The position numbers and the translations under genes are program-made. From Clostridium collagenovorans DSM 3089 (lineage in GTDB: Bacteria; Bacillota; Clostridia; Clostridiales; Clostridiaceae): DNA of 64,000 nucleotides. Location of the stretch: NCBI RefSeq assembly GCF_900130005.1, contig NZ_FQXP01000003.1, positions 620,001 through 684,000 of the forward strand, written 5' to 3'. Shown here one piece after another: positions 26,023-35,892 of the stretch (positions within the stretch are counted from its first letter, which is position 1; the number at the start of each line of letters is the position of its first letter). The notes beneath the pieces are model-generated. The model did no database searches and was not told the DNA's origin. It saw nothing but the letters and a program-made list of their open reading frames with translations.

Positions 26023-27213
26023 ATGAAAACAAAAAAGAAAGGATTTACTTTGTTAGAAGTTATATTTGCGGTGGCTATTTTAGGCATGGTAATAGTAATG
26101 ATATATCCATCGATGGCTTCTAGCTTTGACTTATTTCGTAGAGCTAAAGATATTGATGCAGTAAATAACTTTGCTACAAACAGTTTGGAAACATTTAAAA
26201 AGGACCCTGTAGAGTTTTGGAAAAAAGTAGGGTATACAGAAGTAGCACAGGGAGCTTATGATAAAAATAATGTTGATGTAACACAATCTAAACAAGAGAT
26301 TTATTATTATAAATATGGTTATGGAGATAAAGCAGATAATAAGTTCTTATACTTTGATAATGCTTTTAAGCCTTTAAGTGAAGCTGAAAAGGATAAGGCT
26401 ATTTATAAGATGAAGGTATGGGGAACTAAGAAGAGTTTTTCTAAAATTACTAGCAATTTGTTACCAGAAAAAAATGCAGTTATTTCTACTCTTAACTTAA
26501 GTGAACAGTATAATTATTTTGAGGCATATAAATTACTTAATCCAGGACAGTATAATAAACCTTATGATTTAGGTATAGTACGTGGAAAAGATGCAAAGTG
26601 GGTTGAAAGTTTTTTATTTCAGACCGATACTGTTGATTCTCAGAGTAATATGAAAGAACCTAGTAATACTGGAATTGTACCGTCAGATAAAACTTATAAA
26701 AAGTTGACTGATAACTATTCAAAAAATAATAGTGGTTTCGATCATCAATATTATAATACAATGAGAAATGAAGGATATGAATGGTTTATGCATAGATTTT
26801 TCAGAGCCAGTTATCTTAATAATGTAGTTGGATTTCCTAAAATACAAGCAAATAATTTTGATTATAAACTTGATAGTAAGGATGAGCCAATTAATATTAT
26901 AATGAATGTTAATAATATTAACTTAAATAAGCAAGTTCAACTAGATTTTAGAAATAAGTTAGATAATCCAATAGAGTTATTTATGATATATGATGCTAAA
27001 AGTTTTAATGTTTCAGGTGGTCAATCAATTATTGATTTAATGATGGAGAATATAAAGTTAAATGTTTTGGATAATGATGTTAATCTAACTTTTTTAAGTA
27101 ATGAAGCTACTTTAAAAAATGAGCATGAATTATTTCTAGAGTTATACAGAATAGATAAAAAGACAAATAAAGAAAAAAAATATGATACGTTTAAAGTTAA
27201 GGCTTTAGTTTAG
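26023..27213 (+). CDS. large prepilin-type N-terminal protein
   Basis: This 396-residue protein begins with leader MKTKKKG and mature FTLLE (E+5), followed by a pilin helix. The rest, about 350 residues, is much larger than a normal minor pilin and unrecognised; it is rich in Asn, Lys and Tyr. ATG 26023 lies nine bases after AAGGAT; an in-frame GTG at 26014 is less likely. It precedes a GspK-like protein, so it may be part of a tip complex; that is inference. Confidence 0.85.
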   Translation: MKTKKKGFTLLEVIFAVAILGMVIVMIYPSMASSFDLFRRAKDIDAVNNFATNSLETFKKDPVEFWKKVGYTEVAQGAYDKNNVDVTQSKQEIYYYKYGYGDKADNKFLYFDNAFKPLSEAEKDKAIYKMKVWGTKKSFSKITSNLLPEKNAVISTLNLSEQYNYFEAYKLLNPGQYNKPYDLGIVRGKDAKWVESFLFQTDTVDSQSNMKEPSNTGIVPSDKTYKKLTDNYSKNNSGFDHQYYNTMRNEGYEWFMHRFFRASYLNNVVGFPKIQANNFDYKLDSKDEPINIIMNVNNINLNKQVQLDFRNKLDNPIELFMIYDAKSFNVSGGQSIIDLMMENIKLNVLDNDVNLTFLSNEATLKNEHELFLELYRIDKKTNKEKKYDTFKVKALV

Positions 27214-27224
27214 GAGGTGAAATT

Positions 27225-29117
27225 ATGAAAAGTACATATAGAAAGAATAAAAATGGTTCTGCTATTTTAAGTACCTTATTAATTTCACTAATAGTAACCT
27301 CTTTAGTTGTTACTATCATAACTCTTTCTTTGAAAAATCTACAGATGTCTTCTAAAAATATGAAGAGTAATCAAAAGTTTTATGATGTGGATGAACGTAC
27401 GCAAGAAGTGCTAACTACTCTTGAAAATACCTTAGCCGATTGTGATAAAAAGGTTATAAATTATATATCTGCTGGAAAGTATAAAAGTGAAACACTAGAT
27501 CCAAATGATGAGATGAATACGCTTTTAGTTAATAAAGATAATCATAAAATGGTATATAAAAAATGGAAAAATGAAATAAGTAACCTTAATACTACAGATC
27601 TAGACTATGATGAAAAGTTAGCAGCTTATATAGACGGAGTTCATGAAAGATTATGGGGAAGCGCTATTGAAAACTCCTTGAATAAGTTAAAAGATGAGTT
27701 AAATACTAACTATAATTATCAAGTTCATTTAGATACAACTATTAAGAAAAGTTATAAAGATGCAGTTGATTTTAACAACTGGGAACTATCTTCATTATCA
27801 AATGCTCAAATAGTTACTTCTCTAAAGGTATATAATGTATCAGGATATAAAACACATGAAAGTATGCCGGAAGGCACTAGGTATTTTAGCTGTGAATTGA
27901 TACCTGAAAAAGCAGAATATGATAGCGCAAAAAGAAAGTATGTGAAAAATAATGGAGTAAAGGCAAATCCTATATGGACTAATGCTATTACTACTAATAA
28001 AAGCATAGAGATTGAAAATTCTAAAGTACAAATAGAAGGAGATGTTGTTGTTAATAATTCTAGTAATAATTCCATGGAGATATCAAAAAGTACTATGAAT
28101 ATTACAGGTAACTTAATGGTAGGTTCAAATATTAGTTTGGAAGAGTCTAATATAAATATCTTTAGAAATACAAGTACTTTGAAATTTAAACCTCATTTAT
28201 TTGAAACAAGAACTTATAGTGATTTAAATGGCATAGTTGTTTCCAATATACCTATTTATCAGTGTATTGAAGGAAATCAATTCAGTGCGGCTATAGATAA
28301 TGGATCTAAACCCTCACCAGAGACAGCTATACTTTTTGATGATTCTAAAGGTGGAAATTTATATTTTCAAAATTTAATTGGTGATTATAAAAGCGATATA
28401 AATGTTTATGGAAACTCAACTTCTTGGGGCTCTGTGAATTCAAATTACCTTAGTTACAGGGGCTCAAATGGGGGAAACTACGTTAGTTTAAATAATAATA
28501 TAACTAATAATATTATTTATTTTAAAAATAATATTTATCCTAATATGACTACTCAAGGATTAAGTTTAACTAAAAAAAGACTAACTGAACAGTTGGAGTA
28601 TTATAAAAATATCATTAAGAGAAAAACCACCACATTAGGTTTTGATACTGGTGGAAAAGATATATTTGAATACTATATGGATCAATCAAAAATAAACTCA
28701 GTTTCTTCGCATGAGCTATCATCAAATTTAAATATAAATAACCCTGGAATAGTTAAATATTCCGGTACATTAGATTTATCAGGTAAAAATTTACATGGAA
28801 TAATTTACAGTCCTACAGACCTGAAAATAATAGGTAATGGTGGTAGCTTTTCTGGAGCTATAATTTGTAATGGTAGTATTGAAATTGAAGATACAAAAGA
28901 TGTTACTATAAATTATGATGAATCAGTTATCGAAAAAATAATTATAAATAATCGAGAATACTTCGATTCTATCTTCAAACAAGGACAAAAAGGTAAAATA
29001 CTACCTATTGAGGGTATACCTAATGAAATAATAAAAAATGTTATAAATCCAGAGGCAAGGGTTTGTATTAAAAGAGAAGGATTTAAGATTAACTCTTGGT
29101 CACAAAAGGTTAAGTAG
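27225..29117 (+). CDS. GspK/PilX-like large minor pilin, probable tip protein
   Basis: The 630-residue protein starts with a basic leader MKSTYRKNKNG and a hydrophobic helix SAILSTLLISLIVTSLVV. It lacks the Glu at +5 found in all other pilins here, as do GspK and PilX-type tip subunits. After the helix come an acidic coiled region (residues 60-180) and repeated short beta strands around 255-310 (IEIENSKVQIEGDVVV, MEISKSTMNITGNLMVG), and again near 510-560, that look like a beta-helix. A few residues of Cys are present. It sits just before pilD. Confidence 0.8.
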   Translation: MKSTYRKNKNGSAILSTLLISLIVTSLVVTIITLSLKNLQMSSKNMKSNQKFYDVDERTQEVLTTLENTLADCDKKVINYISAGKYKSETLDPNDEMNTLLVNKDNHKMVYKKWKNEISNLNTTDLDYDEKLAAYIDGVHERLWGSAIENSLNKLKDELNTNYNYQVHLDTTIKKSYKDAVDFNNWELSSLSNAQIVTSLKVYNVSGYKTHESMPEGTRYFSCELIPEKAEYDSAKRKYVKNNGVKANPIWTNAITTNKSIEIENSKVQIEGDVVVNNSSNNSMEISKSTMNITGNLMVGSNISLEESNINIFRNTSTLKFKPHLFETRTYSDLNGIVVSNIPIYQCIEGNQFSAAIDNGSKPSPETAILFDDSKGGNLYFQNLIGDYKSDINVYGNSTSWGSVNSNYLSYRGSNGGNYVSLNNNITNNIIYFKNNIYPNMTTQGLSLTKKRLTEQLEYYKNIIKRKTTTLGFDTGGKDIFEYYMDQSKINSVSSHELSSNLNINNPGIVKYSGTLDLSGKNLHGIIYSPTDLKIIGNGGSFSGAIICNGSIEIEDTKDVTINYDESVIEKIIINNREYFDSIFKQGQKGKILPIEGIPNEIIKNVINPEARVCIKREGFKINSWSQKVK

Positions 29118-29126
29118 GTGAGATAA

Positions 29127-29873
29127 TTGAGTATATTTGTGTTTGTTTTTGGTTTATTAATTGGTAGCTTTTTAAATGTGTGTATTTACAGAATACCTAA
29201 GGAGGAGTCTATTGCTTACCCTCCTTCTCATTGTACTTCTTGTAATAATAGAATAAAGAGTTATGATTTAATACCAGTTATAAGTTGGATTTTATTAAAG
29301 GGAAAGTGCAGACATTGTAAAGAAAAAATATCTGTACGTTATACTTTAGTAGAGTTATTTACGGGAGTAATTTACTTGTCTCTTTTTCTTAAATATGGTT
29401 TAACTTTAGAGTTTTTAAAGTTTATAATATTGAGTAGCTTTTTAATAGTTATCGGTTTAATTGATTACGATACTACAGATGTTTATACTGTAACTACTTG
29501 GGTTCCAATAATAATAGGTGCTTTATTTATAGGATATAAAGCTTATGTAGGACAAGATTACCTGACTTATATATATGGATTTTTAGCTTGTGGTGGTATA
29601 ATTGCTTTAATTATACTTCTTACAAAAGGTATGGGATGGGGAGATGCTGAAATTTGTGCTCTTGGAGGCATATTTCTAGGTCTTTCTAATGGTTTGCTTA
29701 TGATGCTATTATCCTTTGTAATAGGGGGAACTGTTGGTGCATATCTTTTAGCTACTAAGAAAAAGAGTAGAAAAGATTATATTCCCTTTGGACCATATAT
29801 AGCGATGGCTGCTATTATTGTGTCACTATTTGGTAGTTATATTTTAGAGTGGTATATGAAAACTTTTTTATAG
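29127..29873 (+). CDS. pilD: prepilin peptidase PilD
   Basis: PilD removes the leader and methylates prepilins in the membrane. The 248-residue protein contains the N-terminal methyltransferase domain with four zinc-type cysteines (CTSCNNR, CRHCKEK) and the A24 aspartyl protease with D113 in LIDYDTT and D173 in GWGDAEI (the GxGD-type pair). About eight membrane helices are predicted. Start is TTG 29127 after AGGTGAG. It ends the pilus locus. Confidence 0.95.
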   Translation: MSIFVFVFGLLIGSFLNVCIYRIPKEESIAYPPSHCTSCNNRIKSYDLIPVISWILLKGKCRHCKEKISVRYTLVELFTGVIYLSLFLKYGLTLEFLKFIILSSFLIVIGLIDYDTTDVYTVTTWVPIIIGALFIGYKAYVGQDYLTYIYGFLACGGIIALIILLTKGMGWGDAEICALGGIFLGLSNGLLMMLLSFVIGGTVGAYLLATKKKSRKDYIPFGPYIAMAAIIVSLFGSYILEWYMKTFL

Positions 29874-29880
29874 CATTATA

Positions 29881-29935
29881 ATTAACTCCAGTATTATTTG
29901 CATATATGCATTTAATGCCGGAGTTATTATTTGTG
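29881..29935 (+). terminator. terminator after pilD
   Basis: TAACTCC at 29883-29889 pairs with GGAGTTA at 29920-29926 around an A/T-rich inner stem, then a T-rich tail. Confidence 0.6.
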
Positions 29936-30023
29936 AAATCTCTTTTCATAATATGTATTTTTATAGTCTAACTGGTTAAACTAAGCTTATATTTAAGTAA
30001 GATTTTAAGTTGGAGGAGTACAT

Positions 30024-30377
30024 ATGAATATAAAAGAAACTTTACTTAGTAAGTTTATGGAGAGATGGCATTTAGCTCACTGTAAGGGAAGAAACGACTT
30101 TATTTTAAAGAATGGTATAATTAAGCCGATTATAATATTTACCTTAACATTTTTATTATATATTTGTATTAGATATGACAATATATTCAATACTGTAATT
30201 TATGATGATTCTATTTATGCACAATACGCATTAATTACCTTAGGTATAGCAGTTTTAGGATATATTTTTAGCTATAATTTTTGGAGCATAAATAATAGAC
30301 TATATTTAAAGTTAAATCTTAAAAAGATTATGGAACGTAGAATGGAGTTTCAAAGCTTAAAGCATGGAGATGAATAA
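30024..30377 (+). CDS. small membrane protein, unrecognised
   Basis: A 117-residue protein with a basic N-terminus, two membrane helices (about residues 35-50 and 70-90) and a basic C-terminal tail. I recognise no family. It follows GGAGGAG by seven bases, and a terminator overlaps its stop codon, so it is a genuine single-gene unit. No functional clue comes from the neighbours. Confidence 0.75.
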   Translation: MNIKETLLSKFMERWHLAHCKGRNDFILKNGIIKPIIIFTLTFLLYICIRYDNIFNTVIYDDSIYAQYALITLGIAVLGYIFSYNFWSINNRLYLKLNLKKIMERRMEFQSLKHGDE

Positions 30378-30428
30378 CAAATAAAGCTATCTTTTTCTTT
30401 ATAGAAAGAAGGTAGCTTTATTTGTTAT
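30375..30428 (+). terminator. terminator overlapping the stop codon of the small membrane gene
   Basis: AACAAATAAAGCTA (30376-30389) pairs with TAGCTTTATTTGTT (30413-30426), continued inward by CTTTTTC with GAAAGAAGG. Confidence 0.85.
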
Positions 30429-30531
30429 TAGAAAATATTATGTAAAAGTTAAGATTTTTTTCAAAGAAAATGTTGTATACTAATAAGTAAATATAATACG
30501 TAAAGTAAAGTTTTAAGGTGGATGATTAATT

Positions 30532-32331
30532 TTGAGAAATTTAAAAGAAACTTCAGTTTTTAAATTGGTACTAGAATCTTACAAGGTTTTAAAGGAAACT
30601 TTTGTAGCTAATTTACATTTTGAGTTAATATATAAGGCTATAACTTTAGCATTATTTATTCCTATAATATCTATAATATTTAATAAGATAGTTTCTTTAG
30701 CAGGTATTGAGAATATAACTAATTATGCTTTGATAAGATTTATTTTTAGTAAATATGGGTTTTTAAGCTTTATTATATTAGTTCCTATGGCAATAATTTT
30801 GATTTACATAGAGTTCTCAGTTTTGATTATTATTGCTTATTATGGCTCTAATCATGAGAAGATAAGGGTAAGGGATGCTTTTTTGAAATCAATTACAAAT
30901 ATGCCTTCTTTAACGATATATGGGATACTGACTATGGGAATGTATTTACTTATATTATTTCCTATATTTAGTTCAGGATTTGGTTCTTCACTACTACCAA
31001 GTTTAGAAATACCTAATTTTATTTCTGCAGAACTATTTAAAACTTTAGGTGGGGGAGCATTATATATATGTATTTTATGTTTTGTAGTTTATCTTAATAT
31101 AAAGTGGATATTTGCATTGCCTATATTAGTTTTAGAAGAAAAGAAAAATTTTTTAGAAGCTATTAAGAAAAGCTCAAAAATTGCAAAGCACAATTATTTT
31201 TATATTTTAGGAACATTTTTAGTGGGCTTTATATTTTTTATAGTAGTTATAGTAGCTTCTGTAGTGTTGATTTCTATAATTGGAGTTATAGCTGTGAAGT
31301 TATTACCTAATAGTTCAGAATTTTGGGCGCAGTTTGAAAATTTCTTTAGCGTAGTTATAGCCTTTTTCATATATTTAGCTACTTTTATTATGGCTCCTAT
31401 TTATATAACTATTGTTGTTAAGATATATCTAAAAAGAGAAAGTGATAGTGTGACAATATATTTAGATAATATAAATACTAAAACTTTAAAAAGTGAGGAA
31501 AATATTAAATTTATTAAAAAGAATAAATTAAGTCTAATCAACTTTTTTTTAATTGTCATATGTTTGCTTTATTTAGTTGGAAAGGTTGCAATACTATCAC
31601 CTAGCTTTGGGTATATGACCACAATAGCTCATAGAGGAGATACTAATTTTGGTGTTGAAAATACTATTGATTCAATTTATGGAGCAATTAAAAGTAAAGC
31701 TGATTATGCAGAAATTGATTTAGTAGAAACTAAGGATAATAAGATAGTTGTACTTCATGATAGTAATTTAAAACGATTAGCTGGACTTAATAAAAATGTT
31801 TGGGATCTAACTTTAGAAGAGCTTAAGGAACTTACTTTAAGTCAAAATGGGTTTGAAGGGAAAATTTCTACCTTGGATGAGGTGCTTAAGTATTCCTATG
31901 ATAAAATTAATTTATTAATAGAAATTAAGCTTACAGGAAAAGAGAGTACTAATTTTATTGATAATGTTATTGATACTATTAAAAAGAATAATTTTACGGA
32001 GAAATGTTTAATTCAATCCTTAGATTACGATGTTATTCAAGAGGTTAAAGAAAAAGCAAAGGATATAAAGGTTGGATATGTAATCTTTGCTAAAGTAACT
32101 GATATAACTTCACTAAAGGCTGATTTTTTAGTTATGGAAGAGTCCATTGTAAATGAAAAAACAGTAGCTTTATGTAGGATTTTAAATAAGCCACTGTATG
32201 TATGGACCGTAAATAAAGAATCTTCAATGAAAAATTTTTATATGATGGGTGTAGATGGACTTATAACTGATTATCCAAGTCAAGTTATAAATGTAGTAGA
32301 AGAACTTAAAAATAACCAGGATAACTTCTAA
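30532..32331 (+). CDS. membrane-anchored glycerophosphodiester phosphodiesterase
   Basis: The first 340 residues form about eight membrane helices (GDPD membrane domain); residues 360-595 are a GDPD TIM barrel with IAHRGDTNFGVENT (H367), YAEIDL and VLHDSNL, the metal-binding and catalytic motifs. The enzyme hydrolyses glycerophosphodiesters to glycerol-3-phosphate and an alcohol; the membrane form may act on lipid or teichoic acid-derived substrates. The start is TTG 30532 with AAGGTGG upstream. A terminal WTVNKESSMKNFYMMGVDGLITDYP region is typical. Confidence 0.92.
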   Translation: MRNLKETSVFKLVLESYKVLKETFVANLHFELIYKAITLALFIPIISIIFNKIVSLAGIENITNYALIRFIFSKYGFLSFIILVPMAIILIYIEFSVLIIIAYYGSNHEKIRVRDAFLKSITNMPSLTIYGILTMGMYLLILFPIFSSGFGSSLLPSLEIPNFISAELFKTLGGGALYICILCFVVYLNIKWIFALPILVLEEKKNFLEAIKKSSKIAKHNYFYILGTFLVGFIFFIVVIVASVVLISIIGVIAVKLLPNSSEFWAQFENFFSVVIAFFIYLATFIMAPIYITIVVKIYLKRESDSVTIYLDNINTKTLKSEENIKFIKKNKLSLINFFLIVICLLYLVGKVAILSPSFGYMTTIAHRGDTNFGVENTIDSIYGAIKSKADYAEIDLVETKDNKIVVLHDSNLKRLAGLNKNVWDLTLEELKELTLSQNGFEGKISTLDEVLKYSYDKINLLIEIKLTGKESTNFIDNVIDTIKKNNFTEKCLIQSLDYDVIQEVKEKAKDIKVGYVIFAKVTDITSLKADFLVMEESIVNEKTVALCRILNKPLYVWTVNKESSMKNFYMMGVDGLITDYPSQVINVVEELKNNQDNF

Positions 32332-32428
32332 GTTTAGTAATAATTTAAAGAACCTTTACAAGTTAATAGTTTAAATTTTAGTTAAATAGAGGTAAAATTA
32401 TATTATACAGAGATTTAGGAGTGGTTTA

Positions 32429-33316
32429 ATGGAGTATCAAAAGATTAATGGAAATACAAATGTTATTCTTGGGCCTACCAATATAGGTGTCTATACATTT
32501 AAAAATAAAAATTGTATACTAATAGATACAGGTACTGGTAAAAGTTTTGCCAAAAGAATTGATTTATTATTAGAAGAAAGGGATTTAAAACCTAAATATA
32601 TTATAAATACCCATCATCATGAAGATCATACTGGGGGAAATGGGTATTTTTTAGAAAAGTATCCTGGGGTAATTATAAACACATCAAGTGCTTGTAAGGT
32701 TTTTGTGGAGAATCCTATGTTAGCACCTATACTTCTTTATGGCGCTAATCCTGTGAGAGCATTGGTACATAAGGGCTTAAGTACAGAGATTCATAGAGTA
32801 TTAGAAGAGGAAATCGAAAAGTTCAATGATGAGAAGTTTAAAATAATAAAATTAAATGGTCATTGTCCAGGGCAAATAGCTATAGTTACTCCTGACAAGG
32901 TATGTTTCTTAGGTGATAGTATTTTTAGTAAAGAAACTATAGAAAAGTATAAAATACCCTATTTGTTTGACATTGCAGAAAGTATAGAAAGCTTAAAGTT
33001 AATAAAAACTATAGATGCTGATTATTTTGTAATTAGCCATTGTAACTATATTATAAGTAAAGAAGAAATTAAGGAACTAGTAGATTTAAACCTTAATAAT
33101 ATAGAAACATTTAGAAATCAAATTTTAGAAATTTTAGATTCACCTACTACTAGGGAAGAAATTTTAGAGAATTTATCTTTGTTTAATGGCTTTGATATGG
33201 GATTTAAACAGTATCATTTAAATAATAGCACCATAGGTTCATTTTTGACTTATTTACATAATGACAAGCTTATAGATTATTATGTGGAGAATGGAAAACT
33301 GTATTATTATAGATAG
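32429..33316 (+). CDS. MBL-fold metallo-hydrolase
   Basis: The 295-residue protein has the metallo-beta-lactamase signature NTHHHEDHTGG, with H62, H64, D66 and H67, a later GHCPGQIAI and GDSIF, and the final SHCNY histidine. The C-terminal 75 residues resemble the winged-helix segment of LACTB2-like hydrolases (TTREEILENL). Substrate unknown; thioester hydrolysis or RNA cleavage are both known for relatives. The start follows TTAGGAGTGG. Confidence 0.88.
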   Translation: MEYQKINGNTNVILGPTNIGVYTFKNKNCILIDTGTGKSFAKRIDLLLEERDLKPKYIINTHHHEDHTGGNGYFLEKYPGVIINTSSACKVFVENPMLAPILLYGANPVRALVHKGLSTEIHRVLEEEIEKFNDEKFKIIKLNGHCPGQIAIVTPDKVCFLGDSIFSKETIEKYKIPYLFDIAESIESLKLIKTIDADYFVISHCNYIISKEEIKELVDLNLNNIETFRNQILEILDSPTTREEILENLSLFNGFDMGFKQYHLNNSTIGSFLTYLHNDKLIDYYVENGKLYYYR

Positions 33317-33461
33317 CTTTTATATAAGGCTTTAGAGTATTTTTTCATAGGAAAGGGTAAATTATATGTAGAATTAAAAGGCAACAACAAGTAAATTATG
33401 TATAGAATATAAAAAAAATTAATTAATATAAATATATATATATTAAAGTTGGAGGGATTCT

Positions 33462-34634
33462 ATGAATGGTTATGGTTTACACGGAAAAGAAGGAAGTAGA
33501 AATGGAATAGTTTTAAATGAAGTTAAGATTACGGGGAATGTATGTGGTGAATATGCTGAATTTAGTATTCATCAGAGTTACAGTAATGATGGAGAAGAAA
33601 ATATAAATGGATTTTTCGCTTTTCCAGTTCCTGAGGATTCTGTACTTTCTGGAATTGAAATTGATTTAGGTGGAAGACATATTGTAGGAAAGGTTGAGGA
33701 TAAGGCTGAGGCTCTAAAATTATGTGAGCATGGTGAAAAAAATAATGAAGAAGTTTTTGTAATAGAAGACATCTTGAATAAAGGATATAGAATTGGCTTA
33801 GGTGAAATTCTTCCAGGTGAAAATTTAAGTATCTCTGTATCATATATCGAAGAATTAGCTTATAGCAAAGGAAATCTAAGACTTGTAGTGCCAGCTTTAA
33901 CTAAAATTGAGCAAGAAGAGTTATGTGATGCTTCTATGAATATATTAATAGAAACTTTAAATTACTCAGATTTTATCTCAAAAACTCATAAAATAAATAT
34001 TGAAAGAGAAGATAATCTTGCAAAAATAACTTTATCCGAGGATAAAATTAATATAAATGATGAATTTGTTTTAAATATAATAGAAGAAGAAGACTCTGAA
34101 ATATCTGGAGTTATCTTTGAGAATTCAAAGGATGACACTTCTCTTATTTATTTAAGACTAATACCTGAAACAGAAGTACCTAAAGCTTTAATAGAAGATT
34201 TAAATATTGACTGGGGTAAAATGCAATTAGAAAAGACTTATCCTAGAACAATTGAATATATGTATGGTAACGAACCTTTTACGGTTTTTGCAAAAATAAA
34301 AGGTGAAGTTGAACCTACCATTAGAGTAAGTGGTTTTATTGAAGAGAAGAGATTCCAAAGAATGGTTACCTTAGGGAACTTCTCTTTAGCTGAAAATGAA
34401 CTTTTATTACAAAAGGTTTGGTATAAAAAGAGAATTGATTCTTTAGAAAAAAGGTTTATGAATCAAGAAGAATCTATAAGGGAATCTATGAGGAAGAAGA
34501 TTAAATCTATATCTAAAGAGACAGGAATTCTTAGCACAGAAACTTCATTGGTATTATATGAAGAATTTGAAGAACCAGTTCTTGGCGGCGTTATAAAAAG
34601 AATTTTACCTATAAAGTATATAAACAAAGATTAA
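33462..34634 (+). CDS. VIT domain protein without VWA domain
   Basis: Residues about 1-125 are a VIT domain: GIVLNEVKITGNVCGEYAEF, NGFFAFPVPEDSVLSGIEI and a GEILPGENLSISVSYIEEL ending. In most VIT proteins a VWA domain with a DxSxS metal site follows; here the sequence runs from the VIT-associated strands directly to the C-terminal part (LNIDWGKMQLEKTYPR, EPFTVFAKIKGEVE) with no DxSGS motif anywhere. The C-terminal ETSLVLYEE region, normally after VWA, is retained. It starts at ATG 33462 after TTGGAGGG. Function unknown. Confidence 0.8.
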   Translation: MNGYGLHGKEGSRNGIVLNEVKITGNVCGEYAEFSIHQSYSNDGEENINGFFAFPVPEDSVLSGIEIDLGGRHIVGKVEDKAEALKLCEHGEKNNEEVFVIEDILNKGYRIGLGEILPGENLSISVSYIEELAYSKGNLRLVVPALTKIEQEELCDASMNILIETLNYSDFISKTHKINIEREDNLAKITLSEDKININDEFVLNIIEEEDSEISGVIFENSKDDTSLIYLRLIPETEVPKALIEDLNIDWGKMQLEKTYPRTIEYMYGNEPFTVFAKIKGEVEPTIRVSGFIEEKRFQRMVTLGNFSLAENELLLQKVWYKKRIDSLEKRFMNQEESIRESMRKKIKSISKETGILSTETSLVLYEEFEEPVLGGVIKRILPIKYINKD

Positions 34635-34640
34635 TTAATT

Positions 34641-34673
34641 TAAGACATCTGCTATAATAGTAGATGTCTTTTG
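34641..34673 (+). terminator. terminator after VIT gene
   Basis: AAGACATCT at 34642-34650 pairs with AGATGTCTT at 34662-34670, then TTTG. Confidence 0.75.
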
Positions 34674-34980
34674 AATTAATAATTATAAATTCTAGCTAAT
34701 GTTCTACATTTCTAATAATCTTTGTATTGATTCCACAATGAGTGTTATATCTAAGCATAATGAAGATTATTTATTAGAACATATAGAGCGGCTAGCATTA
34801 CATAGAGAAAAAGATTTAGTATATAGCTTTAAGCTTAATATAGTTTTTTTAGAAAGTAATTTCATGATGACTAAATCAGATACAAAATAAATTAATGTAA
34901 AAAACTATAGAAATATATTATATGTAAGAGGGTATTGGTATATAAAAACATTAAAATTACCATAGAAGAAGGGGTTAAGG
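34674..34980. other. intergenic stretch without a supported gene
   Basis: A 63-codon frame at 34699-34890 has no ribosome binding site and no recognisable domain, so I do not call it. The GGGG at 34971-34974 is the ribosome binding site of the next gene. Confidence 0.4.
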
Positions 34981-35523
34981 ATGGATAAGAATTTTTTAGA
35001 AGTGATAAATTATAGTGAAGAAGAGATTCTAATGTATAGAAATATTTTGAAAGATAAGTTTAAGGAAAAATCCTTAAATATTAATGATAATTATTTTAAT
35101 AATATTGTTCCTTTAGATCTTAAGATACTTTTTAAATTATATGATGAAGTTTTCTTCAAAAGCTTTTGTGTGAATAATAATATTTCTCCTAATTTTTCAG
35201 TATCAAAAAAGTTAAGCAAAGTAGCAGGTAAAACAATATATATGAAGACTAAAGAGGGCCCTCTCATAAAAGAAGAATATGAAATCCGAATTGGGCTTAG
35301 GTTTTTCTTGAATTTCAAAGAGAAAAATGCCGAAAGTAGAGTATGTGGGGTTATAGTTCAGGATTCACTAGAGGCACTATTATATGTTTTTGAACATGAG
35401 CTATGTCATTTATTAGAGTTTTATATCTATAAGTCTTCTAATTGTAAGAGGAAAAGATTCCAAGAGATATCAAGAAAGCTTTTCAATCATAAAGGAATAT
35501 ATCATGAGTTAAAGGTCAGCTAG
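34981..35523 (+). CDS. SprT-like zinc protease-domain protein
   Basis: The 180-residue protein has an SprT-like fold: a zinc-binding HELCH at residues 139-143 in FEHELCHLLEF, followed by a likely third ligand in the basic C-terminal part (HKGIYHELKV). SprT-like domains occur in Spartan and YggI-type proteins; no substrate is known in clostridia. The start follows AAGGGG. It appears monocistronic. The C-terminal zinc ribbon seen in some family members is missing. Confidence 0.75.
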   Translation: MDKNFLEVINYSEEEILMYRNILKDKFKEKSLNINDNYFNNIVPLDLKILFKLYDEVFFKSFCVNNNISPNFSVSKKLSKVAGKTIYMKTKEGPLIKEEYEIRIGLRFFLNFKEKNAESRVCGVIVQDSLEALLYVFEHELCHLLEFYIYKSSNCKRKRFQEISRKLFNHKGIYHELKVS

Positions 35524-35700
35524 TTAAAAAACTTTAAGTTTAAAAGTATCTATAGGAGTCTATAATATTAATAAAGGAAGTTGCTTCTAATCTTTCTTTA
35601 AAATAAATTTTATAAGATAAAACTTATAAATTCACTATATTTTTATAGCAAGTTATTATATAGCAGAGTTAATTTTATTATATTATAAAGAGGTGTCATT

Positions 35701-35892
35701 ATGAGTAAAAGTGTTAAATCTAATTTGCATTGTGCCTGTAATAGTCTCATACAAACAAAAGGTTATCTGCAAAGTGCTTTAAAGTCTATGGATAATGGCA
35801 AAAACAAAATTAGGGTAGAAGAATCCTTAAAAGCCTTAGACTCTATTATTAAGCAATGTGAAATAACGGAAGATATAATGCAGATAAAATAA
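35701..35892 (+). CDS. small helical protein, unrecognised
   Basis: A 63-residue protein with good AAAGAGGTG ribosome binding site seven bases before ATG. It is basic, helical, and has three cysteines (HCACN near the N-terminus and KQCE near the C-terminus). The size, the N-terminal Cys pair and the helices recall metal-sensing or CsoR-type small proteins, but no CsoR signature is present, so I leave it unnamed. A bidirectional terminator follows immediately. Confidence 0.65.
   Translation: MSKSVKSNLHCACNSLIQTKGYLQSALKSMDNGKNKIRVEESLKALDSIIKQCEITEDIMQIK

Noticed and set aside
34699..34890. 63-codon plus-strand frame after the VIT gene
   Set aside because: No ribosome binding site, no family match and weak coding character; could be a remnant but not supported.
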